Below are positions 43,958 to 53,110 of a stretch of DNA of 64,000 bases, one piece after another. The DNA is taken from contig NZ_JANL01000021.1 in NCBI RefSeq assembly GCF_000585255.1, forward strand, positions 25,122 through 89,121. Reading direction: 5' to 3'. Numbering within the stretch: the stretch's first letter is position 1; each line of letters opens with the position of its first letter. Source of the DNA: Alkalibacterium sp. AK22. Its GTDB lineage: Bacteria; Bacillota; Bacilli; Lactobacillales; Carnobacteriaceae_A. The translations under genes were made by a program, and so were the position numbers. The notes beneath the pieces are model-generated. The model was given only the letters and a program-made list of their open reading frames with translations. It did no database searches and was not told the DNA's origin.

Positions 43958-44956
43958 TTAGTCTCCCTTTTCTTGAAGTGCTTCAGATGGGTCAAGAGTG
44001 CGAATCCCGGGACCCGGACGAGCTTCAATAAGCTGGCTCTCAGCGAACTGTTCTGAAAGCAGGTCTTTCAGTTCTGCCAGCTGACTTTGCCTACAGATTA
44101 TTTTGACGTTTGGGCCGGCATCCATCGTAAAGTAGGCGGTATAGCCCTGACGTCTCAGCGAACGTACTGCTTCCATCGCTGTCATGCTTTCTGCCGTCCA
44201 GTAAGTGAAGGGCGGCTGCGCACCTAATGTCGTAGCGTGCATCTTTAGCGCATTGCGTTCAGCGATTTGACCGACTCGTTTTAGGTCTTGGTCTTTCAGT
44301 GCCTGCTTCATTGCCGAAAGATCGCCGTCGAGGGACTGCAGCCAGCCCTCATAAAAAGGTGAGGTGTCGACAGTCCGTTTCATGCCGTCACGACTAGAGA
44401 CTTCCTTCTTTGCATCATTGACAATAATGAACAGCATTCCAATATCCCAGTCGGCTTTGTCTACAGGTACAGCATAGGAAGTATCGTGATCCACTCCTTT
44501 GAGCCATTCAGCAAAACCACCGTAGATGCTTCTAGAAGCTGACCCTGAACCAATCCGAGCGAGCTTGGACAGCTCTTCAAAAGGCATATCCAAGCCGGCT
44601 GCCTGACTGGCTGCTCCAGCCAGGGCTGCCAGCCCGGAAGCGGATGAAGCTAGCCCGGCAGCGGTCGGGACATAATTGATACTGTCGACTCGGGCTCGGG
44701 TCTGAATGCCTGCTTTATCCCTGACAGCATCCAGTACTTTTTTAACTTTGTCTAAAGCAGCAAGATTCTGCTGCTGACCGTTGAGATAAAGCAAGTCTGT
44801 TTCCAGACACTGATCAAAGGTGACTTTTGTATCTGTGTAAAAGGCATCCAGTGTCAGCGACAGGGAGTTGTTCTTCGGAAGGATAAGGTCATCGTTGGCC
44901 TTTCCCCAGTATTTAATCAGTGCAATGTTAGTGTGTGCGCGTACCCAGTTAGTCAT
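43958..44956 (-). CDS. mvaD: Diphosphomevalonate decarboxylase
   Basis: A 332-residue GHMP-family enzyme turning mevalonate diphosphate into IPP with ATP. It has the N-terminal NIALIKYWGKAND, NSLSLTL, the ATP loop LASSASGLAALA and MDAGPNVK near the end, with the catalytic aspartate in this region. ATG at 44956 is one base after the mvaK1 stop, and AGGAGAGG is upstream. Normal length. Confidence 0.95.
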   Translation of the reverse strand: MTNWVRAHTNIALIKYWGKANDDLILPKNNSLSLTLDAFYTDTKVTFDQCLETDLLYLNGQQQNLAALDKVKKVLDAVRDKAGIQTRARVDSINYVPTAAGLASSASGLAALAGAASQAAGLDMPFEELSKLARIGSGSASRSIYGGFAEWLKGVDHDTSYAVPVDKADWDIGMLFIIVNDAKKEVSSRDGMKRTVDTSPFYEGWLQSLDGDLSAMKQALKDQDLKRVGQIAERNALKMHATTLGAQPPFTYWTAESMTAMEAVRSLRRQGYTAYFTMDAGPNVKIICRQSQLAELKDLLSEQFAESQLIEARPGPGIRTLDPSEALQEKGD

Positions 44957-44957
44957 G

Positions 44958-45902
44958 TTAGTCCTCTCCTAATGCATGAATCCATGTTTCGACCGCTCCG
45001 CTTTTCATCAGCTCACGGGCGATAGTTTGTGCCTGTTCGGCTGTATCTGCCAGTGCAATCATGCAGCCTCCACGTCCTCCACCAGTCAGTTTCGCTCCTA
45101 ATGCCTTGTGTTTTAAGGCGGTTTCAACCAGAAGGTCCAGCTTGTCGCTGCTGACGTTCAACTCTTTAAGGCAGGCGTGTGCCTCTGTTAAAAGGGCACC
45201 CAGCTGTCTGAGCTGTTCCTCTTCAATGGCTAGCTTGGCTGCTTCGCTTAATTTACCGATGTGACAAATCAGCTTTTTTGTACGGACATAGGATTGCTTC
45301 AACTGCTGAGCGACCCCCTCAACTGCTTGCCGGGTCTGTCCTTTGACTCCAGTGTCAGCAGCAACGAGGTAGCCGTCCAACTCAAGACTGATAGGTTGAT
45401 AGGGGCAACTTTTTTTGAAATACAAGGGTTGCCGGCTGCCGGTCACTCGTGCATCCAGTCCACTCGGATTTCCGTGAGCAATTTTTTCTGAAATATCTAC
45501 ATATTTTATTAGTGTTTCCTGCTCCAAAGACCGCTCAAAAAAAGCAAAGAGCGCCCGAACAGTAGCCGTTGCCACAGCGGCACTCGATCCCATCCCTCGT
45601 TCAGGAGGGATCAGACTGGAAATGGACAGGCTGAGACTGTCTGAAGGTTTCCCCAAATCTACACAGACTGTTTCAATTAAAGTTTTTAAATTTAAAAGGT
45701 TGTCCGGAACGGTGTCGACAAGCCCCTTATAGTAACTCGACATCAGTTGGCTGTCACCTTGGATCTGTTCTACTCTTACTTCTACTGGAGCTGCCAGAAA
45801 AGGCATAGCGATGGCCGGTTCGTTATAAACGGCGGCATGTTCGCCAATAAGTATGAGTTTACCGTGGGCAGTACCGACGGCTTGATTAGACAGTGTCTTC
45901 AT
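44958..45902 (-). CDS. mvaK1: Mevalonate kinase
   Basis: A 314-residue GHMP kinase, first gene of the mvaK1-mvaD-mvaK2-fni operon. It has HGKLILIGEHAAVY, the glycine-rich ATP loop PPERGMGSSAAVATA and the C-terminal KLTGGGRGGCMIAL. The four enzymes turn mevalonate into IPP and DMAPP, needed for undecaprenyl phosphate and hence the wall polymers encoded nearby. HMG-CoA synthase and reductase genes are not in the window. GAGGTGA lies before ATG at 45902. Confidence 0.95.
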   Translation of the reverse strand: MKTLSNQAVGTAHGKLILIGEHAAVYNEPAIAMPFLAAPVEVRVEQIQGDSQLMSSYYKGLVDTVPDNLLNLKTLIETVCVDLGKPSDSLSLSISSLIPPERGMGSSAAVATATVRALFAFFERSLEQETLIKYVDISEKIAHGNPSGLDARVTGSRQPLYFKKSCPYQPISLELDGYLVAADTGVKGQTRQAVEGVAQQLKQSYVRTKKLICHIGKLSEAAKLAIEEEQLRQLGALLTEAHACLKELNVSSDKLDLLVETALKHKALGAKLTGGGRGGCMIALADTAEQAQTIARELMKSGAVETWIHALGED

Positions 45903-46043
45903 GATTCACCTCTGTTTCAACAAAAATATAACATCGTTTTTATCATAACGCATTTTACACAGGAATTCTAACCTATCGTACCAACTTATCTTTAAATTTC
46001 ATTAAAGAATGAATGGGCATATGCAGGAAATAACAGTGATCTG

Positions 46044-46073
46044 TTGTGAAAGCGGATGAAAGTTTGGTAAAAT
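46044..46073 (+). promoter_or_regulatory. coaA promoter
   Basis: TTGTGA (46044-46049), an 18-bp spacer and TAAAAT (46068-46073), 35 bp before the start codon. Confidence 0.6.
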
Positions 46074-46108
46074 GTAAAGAATGATTACCGGGAAACGGAG
46101 GGAACCAC

Positions 46109-47032
46109 ATGAAAGAGTCTGACTCATTTTATATTATCAATCGGGAAGAATGGAAAAAACTGAACAAATACACAGAAATTGCCCTGTCCGACCAGGAAGT
46201 GGAATCACTCCGGTCTTTAAACGATCAAGTATCTGTAAAAGATGTGAAAGAAATTTATCTGCCGATGCTGCAGATTCTCAATCAATACATCAAACATTAC
46301 TTGAACCGGCAGAAGGACATCAAAAAGCTGCTAGATCGTCCGCAGACTAGGGAACCTTACATTATCGGGATCGCCGGAAGTGTAGCTGTGGGTAAAAGTA
46401 CCTTAGCCCGTTTTCTTCAGACCATGATGGCCCGTGCCTATCCGAAGAAAAAAGTCAGCATGATTACAACTGATGGTTTTTTGCATCCAAATGAAATTCT
46501 CAAAAAGCGCGGTATTTTAAGCAGAAAGGGTTTTCCGGAAAGCTATGACATGCACCGTTTGATTACCTTTATGGGAGATGTCAAGAGTGGCAAGCGGCAT
46601 ATACAGGTTCCGGTGTATTCCCATCGTCTGTATAATATTGTACCTGACACGTTTGAAACGATTGATCAGCCGGATATACTAATTGTTGAGGGCATCAATG
46701 TACTGCAGTTGCCGGCTAACGAGAAGATATTCATGAGTGATTTTTTTGACTTCAGTTTTTATGTTGATGCCGAGCCGGACCGGATTGAAAAATGGTATCT
46801 GGAACGTTTCGGTCTGCTTCTACATACGGCCTTCAAGGACCCGACCAACTACTATTATCCTTATGCCGTGGGGGACAGGGAAGAGGCCTTTAAAATGGCG
46901 CGGAATGTCTGGCGCACAGTCAATTTAAAAAACTTAGAGGAATTCATATTACCTACCCGTTTCAGGGCAGACATGATTATCCATAAAACAACAGACCATT
47001 ATATCGATCAACTGTTGCTGAAAAAACACTGA
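46109..47032 (+). CDS. coaA: Pantothenate kinase, type I
   Basis: A 307-residue P-loop kinase phosphorylating pantothenate, the first step of coenzyme A synthesis. Walker A is GIAGSVAVGKST (87-98); the conserved TTDGFLHPNE, KGFPESYDM and VEGINVLQ follow. It matches E. coli CoaA rather than the type II or III enzymes. GGAGGGA lies 7 bases before ATG. The next gene begins 18 bases later and may be co-transcribed. Confidence 0.95.
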   Translation: MKESDSFYIINREEWKKLNKYTEIALSDQEVESLRSLNDQVSVKDVKEIYLPMLQILNQYIKHYLNRQKDIKKLLDRPQTREPYIIGIAGSVAVGKSTLARFLQTMMARAYPKKKVSMITTDGFLHPNEILKKRGILSRKGFPESYDMHRLITFMGDVKSGKRHIQVPVYSHRLYNIVPDTFETIDQPDILIVEGINVLQLPANEKIFMSDFFDFSFYVDAEPDRIEKWYLERFGLLLHTAFKDPTNYYYPYAVGDREEAFKMARNVWRTVNLKNLEEFILPTRFRADMIIHKTTDHYIDQLLLKKH

Positions 47033-47050
47033 AGAGTGGAGAGTGTGTGA

Positions 47051-47344
47051 ATGAAACGTCTGCTTATATTTATTACAGTTCTGCTGCTTGCAGCTGCCGG
47101 ATGCGGGTTGCCAGACGAGCATGCTCATTTTTCCGGAACGGTGACGAATGTCGATGGACAGCAGCTAATTGTCGAACCGGATGCTGAAGAGGCAATCAGA
47201 GACTCGGGAGCCGCTGTAGCCATTACAGTGCCAGACAGTCAGCACTTTCAGACGGGAGACCGGGTAGTTGTGACGTATGAAGGAGAGATCATGGAAAGCT
47301 ATCCTCTGCAAATTAGGCTAATAGCCATAGAAAAAGAACAGTAG
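47051..47344 (+). CDS. Small lipoprotein, DUF3221-like
   Basis: A 97-residue predicted lipoprotein with signal MKRLLIFITVLLLAAAGC (lipobox AAGC, Cys18). The mature part is a small beta-rich domain (FSGTVTNVDGQQLIVEP ... FQTGDRVVVTYEGEI ... YPLQIRLIAIEK), which resembles DUF3221/OB-like extracellular proteins of Firmicutes. Function is unknown. GGAGAG lies upstream. It follows coaA closely but has no functional link I can see. Confidence 0.75.
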   Translation: MKRLLIFITVLLLAAAGCGLPDEHAHFSGTVTNVDGQQLIVEPDAEEAIRDSGAAVAITVPDSQHFQTGDRVVVTYEGEIMESYPLQIRLIAIEKEQ

Positions 47345-47474
47345 CCTGCAGGGGGTAAAGGGAACAAAGATGACAATTCTGTGAAATCGTCTATAAAATC
47401 ATCAAAAGGTTATCGGCTGAGATACAAATGTACAAGTGTCTATATTATACTGGTAAAATAGAGGAGACGATAAT

Positions 47475-48461
47475 ATGATGGACGAGCAGCAGGAACTGCA
47501 GCAATTGAAAGAAGAGCTGGAGACGGTCAAGAGGCTGAACAGAGAGCTTCTGACTAATCAGGAAAATCAGGATTCACTTGATTTTGGTTGGACAGGCAAT
47601 CTCGGCCACTGGTACTGGGATTTTCCAGCCAATAAAGTGACATTCAATCCGATGAAAGCCACGGCCCTCGGCTTTACAAAAGAAGAACTGCCGGAAACCG
47701 TTGATTTCCAGTTTTTTACGGAAAGGCTGCACCCGGATGATTATGAACGGGTCATGGACGCTATGCGGGACCACCTGGCCGGCACCTCTCCTGTATGGGA
47801 AGTCAAGTACCGGATAAGGGCTAAAGATGGCTCTTATAAGACGTATTATGACAGAGGAAAAGTTACTCAGCGTGCAGAAGATGGACGTCCGCTTTTTTTA
47901 TCGGGCATTGTGTTTGACATTTCCAAACATGAACAGGAAAAAGAAGATTTACTGAGAAAAAATAAGGAATGGGAAAACCAGTCCAAGCGTGATCCGATGA
48001 CAGGGCTGTATAACCGGTCCAATATCCTTGTCAAGTTAGGACAGACCGTGTCAAGAATCAGTAGCGGCAAGCACAGCACGGTCTCTTTAATTGTTTTTGA
48101 TATAGATAATCTCGTGCATCAGAATTCACTGTTTGGCCCTCTTTTTGGTGATCAGCTAATTAAGCAGGCGGCCGAAGTCATTAAAGAAACCCTCGCTGAC
48201 ACACATATTGCCGGTGTTTTTGCAGGAGGGAAATTTTTGATTATTTTGCCGGATGTGGCGAGAAAAGAGGCACTGCACGTGGCAGAAGCTATTCGTAAGA
48301 AGTTTGCCGGCCTGGAATTTTCAGAGCCTGCAGAAGTCACGAGTAGCGCAGGCGTGGCCGAATATCTTCCGTCAGAGACCGTCAGTCAATTTTTCAACCG
48401 TGCAGATCGTCTACTCAATAAGGTGAAGAGCAACGGTAAAAACCAGGCGATTTCCGAATAA
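47475..48461 (+). CDS. PAS domain protein with degenerate GGDEF domain
   Basis: A 328-residue cytoplasmic protein: an N-terminal coiled-coil-like stretch (2-30), a PAS/PAC sensor domain (about 38-150, WYWDFPANKVTFNP ... GIVFDISKHEQEKED) and a GGDEF-like domain (about 170-325). The entry motif DPMTGLYNR (173-181) and FDIDNL are kept. The signature that should read GGDEF is AGGKF (250-254), so the catalytic acidic pair is lost and the FK-IND region is replaced. It is unlikely to make c-di-GMP. It may act as a sensor or GTP-binding partner for the wall-polymer genes next to it, but this is inference. GGAG precedes ATG 47475. Confidence 0.85.
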   Translation: MMDEQQELQQLKEELETVKRLNRELLTNQENQDSLDFGWTGNLGHWYWDFPANKVTFNPMKATALGFTKEELPETVDFQFFTERLHPDDYERVMDAMRDHLAGTSPVWEVKYRIRAKDGSYKTYYDRGKVTQRAEDGRPLFLSGIVFDISKHEQEKEDLLRKNKEWENQSKRDPMTGLYNRSNILVKLGQTVSRISSGKHSTVSLIVFDIDNLVHQNSLFGPLFGDQLIKQAAEVIKETLADTHIAGVFAGGKFLIILPDVARKEALHVAEAIRKKFAGLEFSEPAEVTSSAGVAEYLPSETVSQFFNRADRLLNKVKSNGKNQAISE

Positions 48462-48532
48462 TACGGTAAGGTTCTTAAACAGATGCATGCAATGGAAGAC
48501 AAGCAGACTCAGCACATATCGCAGTAGAATGG

Positions 48533-49282
48533 ATGGACAGAATGATGCAGAAGAAAGTAACGATTCTCGGTATTCCTTTTGATAATTTGACGCGCAGAGA
48601 TTTTCTAAGTGAATTGTATCAGCGCATGCAAAACAAACAGAAAACCTTTCTGGTGACAGCCAATCCTGAAATCGTCATGTATGCCAGGGATCACCGCTCT
48701 TATCATGACCTTTTGCTGCAAGCAGATTTTATTGCTCCAGATGGGATTGGGATTGTCCAGGCTTCAAGGCGGCTGGGAACGCCTATCAAAGAGAGGGTAC
48801 CTGGTTTTGAGCTGATGATGGGCTTGCTGGAATTGGCTGATCAGGATCAGAAGCGGGTGTACTTTATCGGTGCAAAAGAAGAAATCGTCAGTCTGGCAGT
48901 CGACAATGTCAGTAAGAAATGGCCCGGTCTGAAAATCGCGGGCTATCATCATGGTTATTTTAATCACGAAGATCCTGAAATGATTGAGACGGTTAGACAA
49001 ACTCAGCCGGATATTATTCTAGTCGCATTTGGCTTTCCCTTGCAGGAAAACTGGATCAAAGCTTACCTTGATGAGGCGGATTATGGGATAGCTGTTGGGG
49101 TGGGAGGCAGCTTTGACGTTCTTTCGGGCCGAACCAAAAGAGCCCCACGCCTGGTGCAAAAACTGCATATTGAATGGCTTTACCGCCTGCTGAAGCAGCC
49201 TTCAAGATACAAGCGTATGTCAGCATTGCCGTCCTTTATCCGGGCTGTCTACAGGCAACTCAAGGACGGGTCGGCAGGATGA
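48533..49282 (+). CDS. tagA: WecG/TagA/CpsF family glycosyltransferase (GT26)
   Basis: A 249-residue GT26 enzyme, which in Bacillus adds N-acetylmannosamine to undecaprenyl-PP-GlcNAc in wall teichoic acid synthesis. Family blocks are ANPEIVMYA, ADFIAPDGIGIV with the catalytic Asp, VYFIGAKEE, FGFPLQENW and VGVGGSFDVLSGRTKRAP. With tagO (57.0 kb) and two LCP genes in the window, a linkage-unit role is plausible; the exact sugar is inferred. The start is uncertain: 48533, 48542 and 48545 are in-frame ATGs and none has a good ribosome binding site. The stop overlaps the next gene (ATGA). Confidence 0.85.
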   Translation: MDRMMQKKVTILGIPFDNLTRRDFLSELYQRMQNKQKTFLVTANPEIVMYARDHRSYHDLLLQADFIAPDGIGIVQASRRLGTPIKERVPGFELMMGLLELADQDQKRVYFIGAKEEIVSLAVDNVSKKWPGLKIAGYHHGYFNHEDPEMIETVRQTQPDIILVAFGFPLQENWIKAYLDEADYGIAVGVGGSFDVLSGRTKRAPRLVQKLHIEWLYRLLKQPSRYKRMSALPSFIRAVYRQLKDGSAG

Positions 49283-50361
49283 AAGTCGCTCATATCAATG
49301 CCGGAAATGAATACGGCGGGGGACTTGTACATATCGTTTCCCTGCTGGAAAAGATGAATGCAAAGCAGCCAGTAGCCGAGCTGCTGCTGATGGAAGAAGG
49401 GCCCGTAGCCAAGGCGGCAAGAGAGAAAGGCATACCTGTAAAAGTATTTGAACAGCAAAGCCGATACGATCTGCTGGTCCTAAAACGGCTGCTCAGTTAT
49501 GTCAATGAAGAAGGGTTCAGTATCTTGCATTCACATGGACCCCGGGCGAATATGCTGATGAAACTGCTGCAGCCTCTCATCAAGGCGAAATGGGTTGCAA
49601 CGGTTCACAGTCACCCACTGCTGGATTTCAAGGAGCGCGGATTCTTTGGCAGAGTGTTTGAAAAGGTGAACACAAGCAGTCTGCTCAGAGCTGACGGGCT
49701 GATTGCTGTATCGGAAGAAATTCGAGACGTCCTTATTGAACTGGGCTGTCAAGCGGACAGGGTGTGCACCATACATAATGGCATCGACTTCAAGGATCCG
49801 ATCAGTGGACATTTACAGACAGAGAAATTGACTCTGATTATGATAGGCAGGCTACACCCTATTAAGAACTTTGCCCTTGCGCTGGAAGTTTTGAGCCAAT
49901 GGGAGCAAACAAACTGGCAACTGCTTATTTGCGGAGAAGGTCAGGAAAAAACCGAACTACAGCAGCTGGCTGTCAGCTATGGGCTGAGCGATCAGGTTTG
50001 CTTTCTAGGCTGGCTAAACAGTCGGGAACTGAAAATGAGAGTGCATCAGTCGGATCTGATGATCCACCCTTCTTTGAGCGAGAGTTTTCCTTTAGTCCTG
50101 CTGGAGGCAGCTGAACAGCAAGTGCCGGTTATTGCAACGGATGTTGGGGACGTGCGCTGCTTATTAAGCAGAAAGGACCTGGGCTGGCTGATTTCGCCGG
50201 CAGATAGTGCCAGTCTGCTTGAAGCTCTTGAGGCCGCATACATTGATTGGCAGTCAGGTGAGTTAAAGCAAAAAGGAGAACGTTTAAGAAAGCAAGGACA
50301 GCAGTTTTCCCTCACCGCTCAGGTCGACCAAGTGAGATCTTTCTACGAACAACTCAATTAA
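49279..50361 (+). CDS. Glycosyltransferase family 4
   Basis: A 360-residue GT-B glycosyltransferase. The N-terminal half begins VAHINAGNEYGGGLVHI and contains HSHGPRAN. The C-terminal half has IGRLHPIKNF, the sugar-nucleotide motif HPSLSESFPLVLLEAAEQQVPV and ATDVGD. Donor and acceptor are unknown; next to tagA it probably extends a wall polymer or glycolipid. The preferred start at 49279 overlaps the tagA stop by four bases. An upstream in-frame ATG inside tagA would add 35 residues with no family similarity. Confidence 0.85.
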   Translation: MKVAHINAGNEYGGGLVHIVSLLEKMNAKQPVAELLLMEEGPVAKAAREKGIPVKVFEQQSRYDLLVLKRLLSYVNEEGFSILHSHGPRANMLMKLLQPLIKAKWVATVHSHPLLDFKERGFFGRVFEKVNTSSLLRADGLIAVSEEIRDVLIELGCQADRVCTIHNGIDFKDPISGHLQTEKLTLIMIGRLHPIKNFALALEVLSQWEQTNWQLLICGEGQEKTELQQLAVSYGLSDQVCFLGWLNSRELKMRVHQSDLMIHPSLSESFPLVLLEAAEQQVPVIATDVGDVRCLLSRKDLGWLISPADSASLLEALEAAYIDWQSGELKQKGERLRKQGQQFSLTAQVDQVRSFYEQLN

Positions 50362-50666
50362 CTGAACAGGGCGCTAATCAACAAAAAGGCGAATGGAAAG
50401 TTAAGGAAAAGAGTGGATTAACTTCCGCTCTTTTTGTGTTTTTGAAGAGGGGGATAAACCATTATGTTGGGTCTGTGTATTGAAAGTGGACAGGCAAAAG
50501 AGTTGACCTCTGGTTGACTCTGGCTGAAAAGATAAACTAGATCCGCTCTTATAGTGCTGCTTTGAGCTACCGGAAAAGTACCGGAAAAATCAGACACCAC
50601 CCGGAAAGTAAGAAATTATGTTATACTGCTATACAGAAGAATGGCCCGTTTTAAGGAGGAAAAAAC
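50362..50666 (+). promoter_or_regulatory. pncB upstream region with CCGGAAA repeats
   Basis: After the glycosyltransferase terminator comes a doubled GTTGAC(C/T)CTGG-type repeat at about 50501-50525, and then three direct copies of (A/C)CCGGAAA at 50569, 50580 and 50600. A possible -10 box TATACT (50622-50627) follows, with no -35 box, because the third copy sits in that place. This suits an activator-dependent promoter for NAD salvage. I do not recognise the motif as a NiaR or NrtR site. Confidence 0.4.
50407..50438 (+). terminator. Terminator after the glycosyltransferase genes
   Basis: AAAAGAGTGGA pairs with TCCGCTCTTTT (one wobble) around a short loop; TTTTTG follows. Confidence 0.75.
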
Positions 50667-52151
50667 ATGTACCAAACTTATGCCGATGATAGCATGGCAT
50701 TGCACACGGATTTTTATGAATTAAATATGATTTATACCCACTGGAAAAAAGGCAACCACGAGAAACAGTCAGTTTTTGAAGTCTATTACAGAGAGAATCC
50801 TTTTGGGATGGGCTATACAGTGTTTGCCGGACTGGAAAGAGTTGTAAACTACATCGAAACAATCCGGTTCACGGAAAGTGATATCGCCTACCTTAGAGAA
50901 ATAAAGGAATTTCCGGAAGCATTTTTAGATTACTTGAAAAACTGGCGTTTCAAGGGCACGGTGCGTTCATTTAAAGAAGGAGAAGTAGCTTTTGCAAACG
51001 AGCCGCTCATCCAGGTGGAAGGACCGCTAGCTGACTGCCAGCTAATCGAGACAGCTTTGTTGAACATCATCAATTTTCAGACACTGATTGCCACTAAAGC
51101 TTCACAGATCAAAAGTGCAGCCGGGAATGATCCCGTTTTAGAATTCGGCGCACGCCGAGCTCAGGAATTTGATGCTGCTTTGTGGGGGGCACGTGCCACT
51201 TATATTGGCGGCTGTGACTCGACGAGCAATACCCGGGCTGCAAAAGTATTTGGCATCCCGGCTTCCGGTACGCATGCCCATGCACTGGTTCAGGCATACC
51301 GAGATGAATATCAGGCTTTCAAAGCTTACGCTGAAACACACCGAAACTGTGTTTTTCTGGTAGATACGTACCATACTTTAGATTCGGGCGTGCCAAATGC
51401 CATCAAAGTCGCTAGAGAAATGGGTAATAAGATTAATTTTGTCGGAGTGAGACTGGATTCAGGAGACTTGTCCTACTTGTCTAAGCGAGTTAGGCAGCAG
51501 CTGGATGAAGCGGGCTTCCCTGATGCTAAAATATTCGCTTCCAATGATCTTGATGCAGAAACGATTTTGAATTTGAAGATGCAGGGGGCTAAAATAGATG
51601 TATGGGGTGTTGGAACCAAGATGATCACTGCCTTTGATCAGCCGGCGCTGGGGGCAGTCTATAAAATCGTATCGGTTGAAGGCAAAGATCAGGAGATGCA
51701 TCCCACACTCAAGTTAACAGCCAATGTGGCCAAGATATCCACACCAGGCAAGAAACAGGTCTGGCGAATCCGATCAGCGAATAATGTCAAACCGGAAGGG
51801 GACCTCGTCACGCTCCACAGCGAACGTCCCGACAAGGAAGAGTCCCTTTACATGTTTCATCCCCAGTACACCTATATCAATAAAACAGTCGAAGACTTTA
51901 CTGCCCGTCCGCTGCTGCAGGACATTATTGTAGACGGCAAACGAGTATATGAACTGCCTGCTTTGGAAGCAATCAGAGATTATGCTAAGAAAAGTCTGTC
52001 AGAGCAGTGGGAAGAAAACAAGCGCCTGCTGAATCCGGAGCCGTATCCGGTCGATCTGTCTCAGGAACTGTATGATGCCAAAGTAGAGACGATTAGAGTG
52101 TTTAAGGAAATAGCCAAGAACAGCCAGGTTGATGAACATATTGTATTTTAA
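50667..52151 (+). CDS. pncB: Nicotinate phosphoribosyltransferase
   Basis: A 494-residue enzyme that makes nicotinate mononucleotide from nicotinate and PRPP, the entry to NAD salvage. It shows the family N-terminus [18 protein letters not shown], the [23 protein letters not shown] block, [14 protein letters not shown] and the PRPP-contact [14 protein letters not shown]. Length fits the Firmicutes type. AAGGAGGA lies before ATG at 50667. nadE follows after about 38 bases, giving a two-gene NAD unit. Confidence 0.95.
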   Translation: MYQTYADDSMALHTDFYELNMIYTHWKKGNHEKQSVFEVYYRENPFGMGYTVFAGLERVVNYIETIRFTESDIAYLREIKEFPEAFLDYLKNWRFKGTVRSFKEGEVAFANEPLIQVEGPLADCQLIETALLNIINFQTLIATKASQIKSAAGNDPVLEFGARRAQEFDAALWGARATYIGGCDSTSNTRAAKVFGIPASGTHAHALVQAYRDEYQAFKAYAETHRNCVFLVDTYHTLDSGVPNAIKVAREMGNKINFVGVRLDSGDLSYLSKRVRQQLDEAGFPDAKIFASNDLDAETILNLKMQGAKIDVWGVGTKMITAFDQPALGAVYKIVSVEGKDQEMHPTLKLTANVAKISTPGKKQVWRIRSANNVKPEGDLVTLHSERPDKEESLYMFHPQYTYINKTVEDFTARPLLQDIIVDGKRVYELPALEAIRDYAKKSLSEQWEENKRLLNPEPYPVDLSQELYDAKVETIRVFKEIAKNSQVDEHIVF

Positions 52152-52189
52152 CCTTTAAAAATCTCATGCATAAGAAAGGAAGACAAGAG

Positions 52190-53020
52190 ATGATGTCTGA
52201 ATTGCAGAAAATAATTGTTGAGGAAATGAGAGTAAAGCAGACAATTGATCCAGCTGAAGAAATCAGAAAATCGGTCGATTTTATGAAAGTCTACATGCTG
52301 AAGCATCCTTTTTTAAACAGTCTCATTTTGGGCATATCCGGAGGGCAGGACTCGACACTGCTGGGTAAAATGGCTCAGATGGCTGTTGAAGAATTAAGAA
52401 AAGAACAAAATGATGATCGCTATCAGTTTATTGCAGTCAGGCTGCCTTATGGAGAACAGGCAGATGAAGTGGATGCCCAGGCGGCTGTTGACTGGATTTC
52501 ACCTGACAGAGTGATACGGGTGAATATCAAGCCGGCTGTTGATGCTATTGAAAGCAGTCTGTCTGCCAGTGACTTTTCATTGAGTGACTTCAATAAAGGA
52601 AATGTCAAAGCCAGGGAACGTATGGTCGTTCAGTATGCCATTGCCGGCGATGCAGCAGGGGTTGTGTTAGGGACGGATCATCCGGCTGAAGCGGTTACAG
52701 GGTTTTTCACTAAGTATGGAGACGGGGGAACGGATATTTTGCCACTTTTCCGTCTCAATAAGTCTCAAGGGCGTCAGCTGCTTGAGGAGCTGGGGGCACC
52801 TGAGGAAATGATTGGCAAAGTACCGACTGCCGATCTTGAAAGCGACAATCCTAGCCAGCCCGATGAGGTAGCTTTGGGAGTAACCTATGAAGAGATTGAT
52901 CGTTACCTGACGGGAGAAAATGTATCAGAGCAAGCACAGCAGACTATTGAAAACTGGTACACTAAAACACAACACAAGCGTCATCTGCCTATAACTATGT
53001 TTGATGATTTTTGGAAATAG
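52190..53020 (+). CDS. nadE: NAD synthetase, ammonia-dependent
   Basis: A 276-residue NH3-dependent NAD synthetase, the last step of NAD synthesis. The PP-loop is [10 protein letters not shown] (about 46-55); the conserved [31 protein letters not shown] and [17 protein letters not shown] follow. No glutaminase domain is present. AAAGGA lies 9 bases before the double ATG at 52190; an in-frame ATG at 52166 lies before that site. It acts downstream of pncB and a nicotinate-nucleotide adenylyltransferase encoded elsewhere. Confidence 0.95.
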   Translation: MMSELQKIIVEEMRVKQTIDPAEEIRKSVDFMKVYMLKHPFLNSLILGISGGQDSTLLGKMAQMAVEELRKEQNDDRYQFIAVRLPYGEQADEVDAQAAVDWISPDRVIRVNIKPAVDAIESSLSASDFSLSDFNKGNVKARERMVVQYAIAGDAAGVVLGTDHPAEAVTGFFTKYGDGGTDILPLFRLNKSQGRQLLEELGAPEEMIGKVPTADLESDNPSQPDEVALGVTYEEIDRYLTGENVSEQAQQTIENWYTKTQHKRHLPITMFDDFWK

Positions 53021-53041
53021 CACGATGAAGAGACTTTTCGT

Positions 53042-53078
53042 ACAAAACCCTTTGCCTGTAAGCAGCAGAGGGTTTTGT
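53042..53078 (+). terminator. Hairpin between nadE and nagA
   Basis: Perfect 10-bp arms ACAAAACCCT/AGGGTTTTGT with a 17-base loop and no following T-run. A weak terminator or a leader structure. Confidence 0.5.
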
Positions 53079-53110
53079 CTACGGGTCAGATGTATTCGGG
53101 AGGAGATCAT

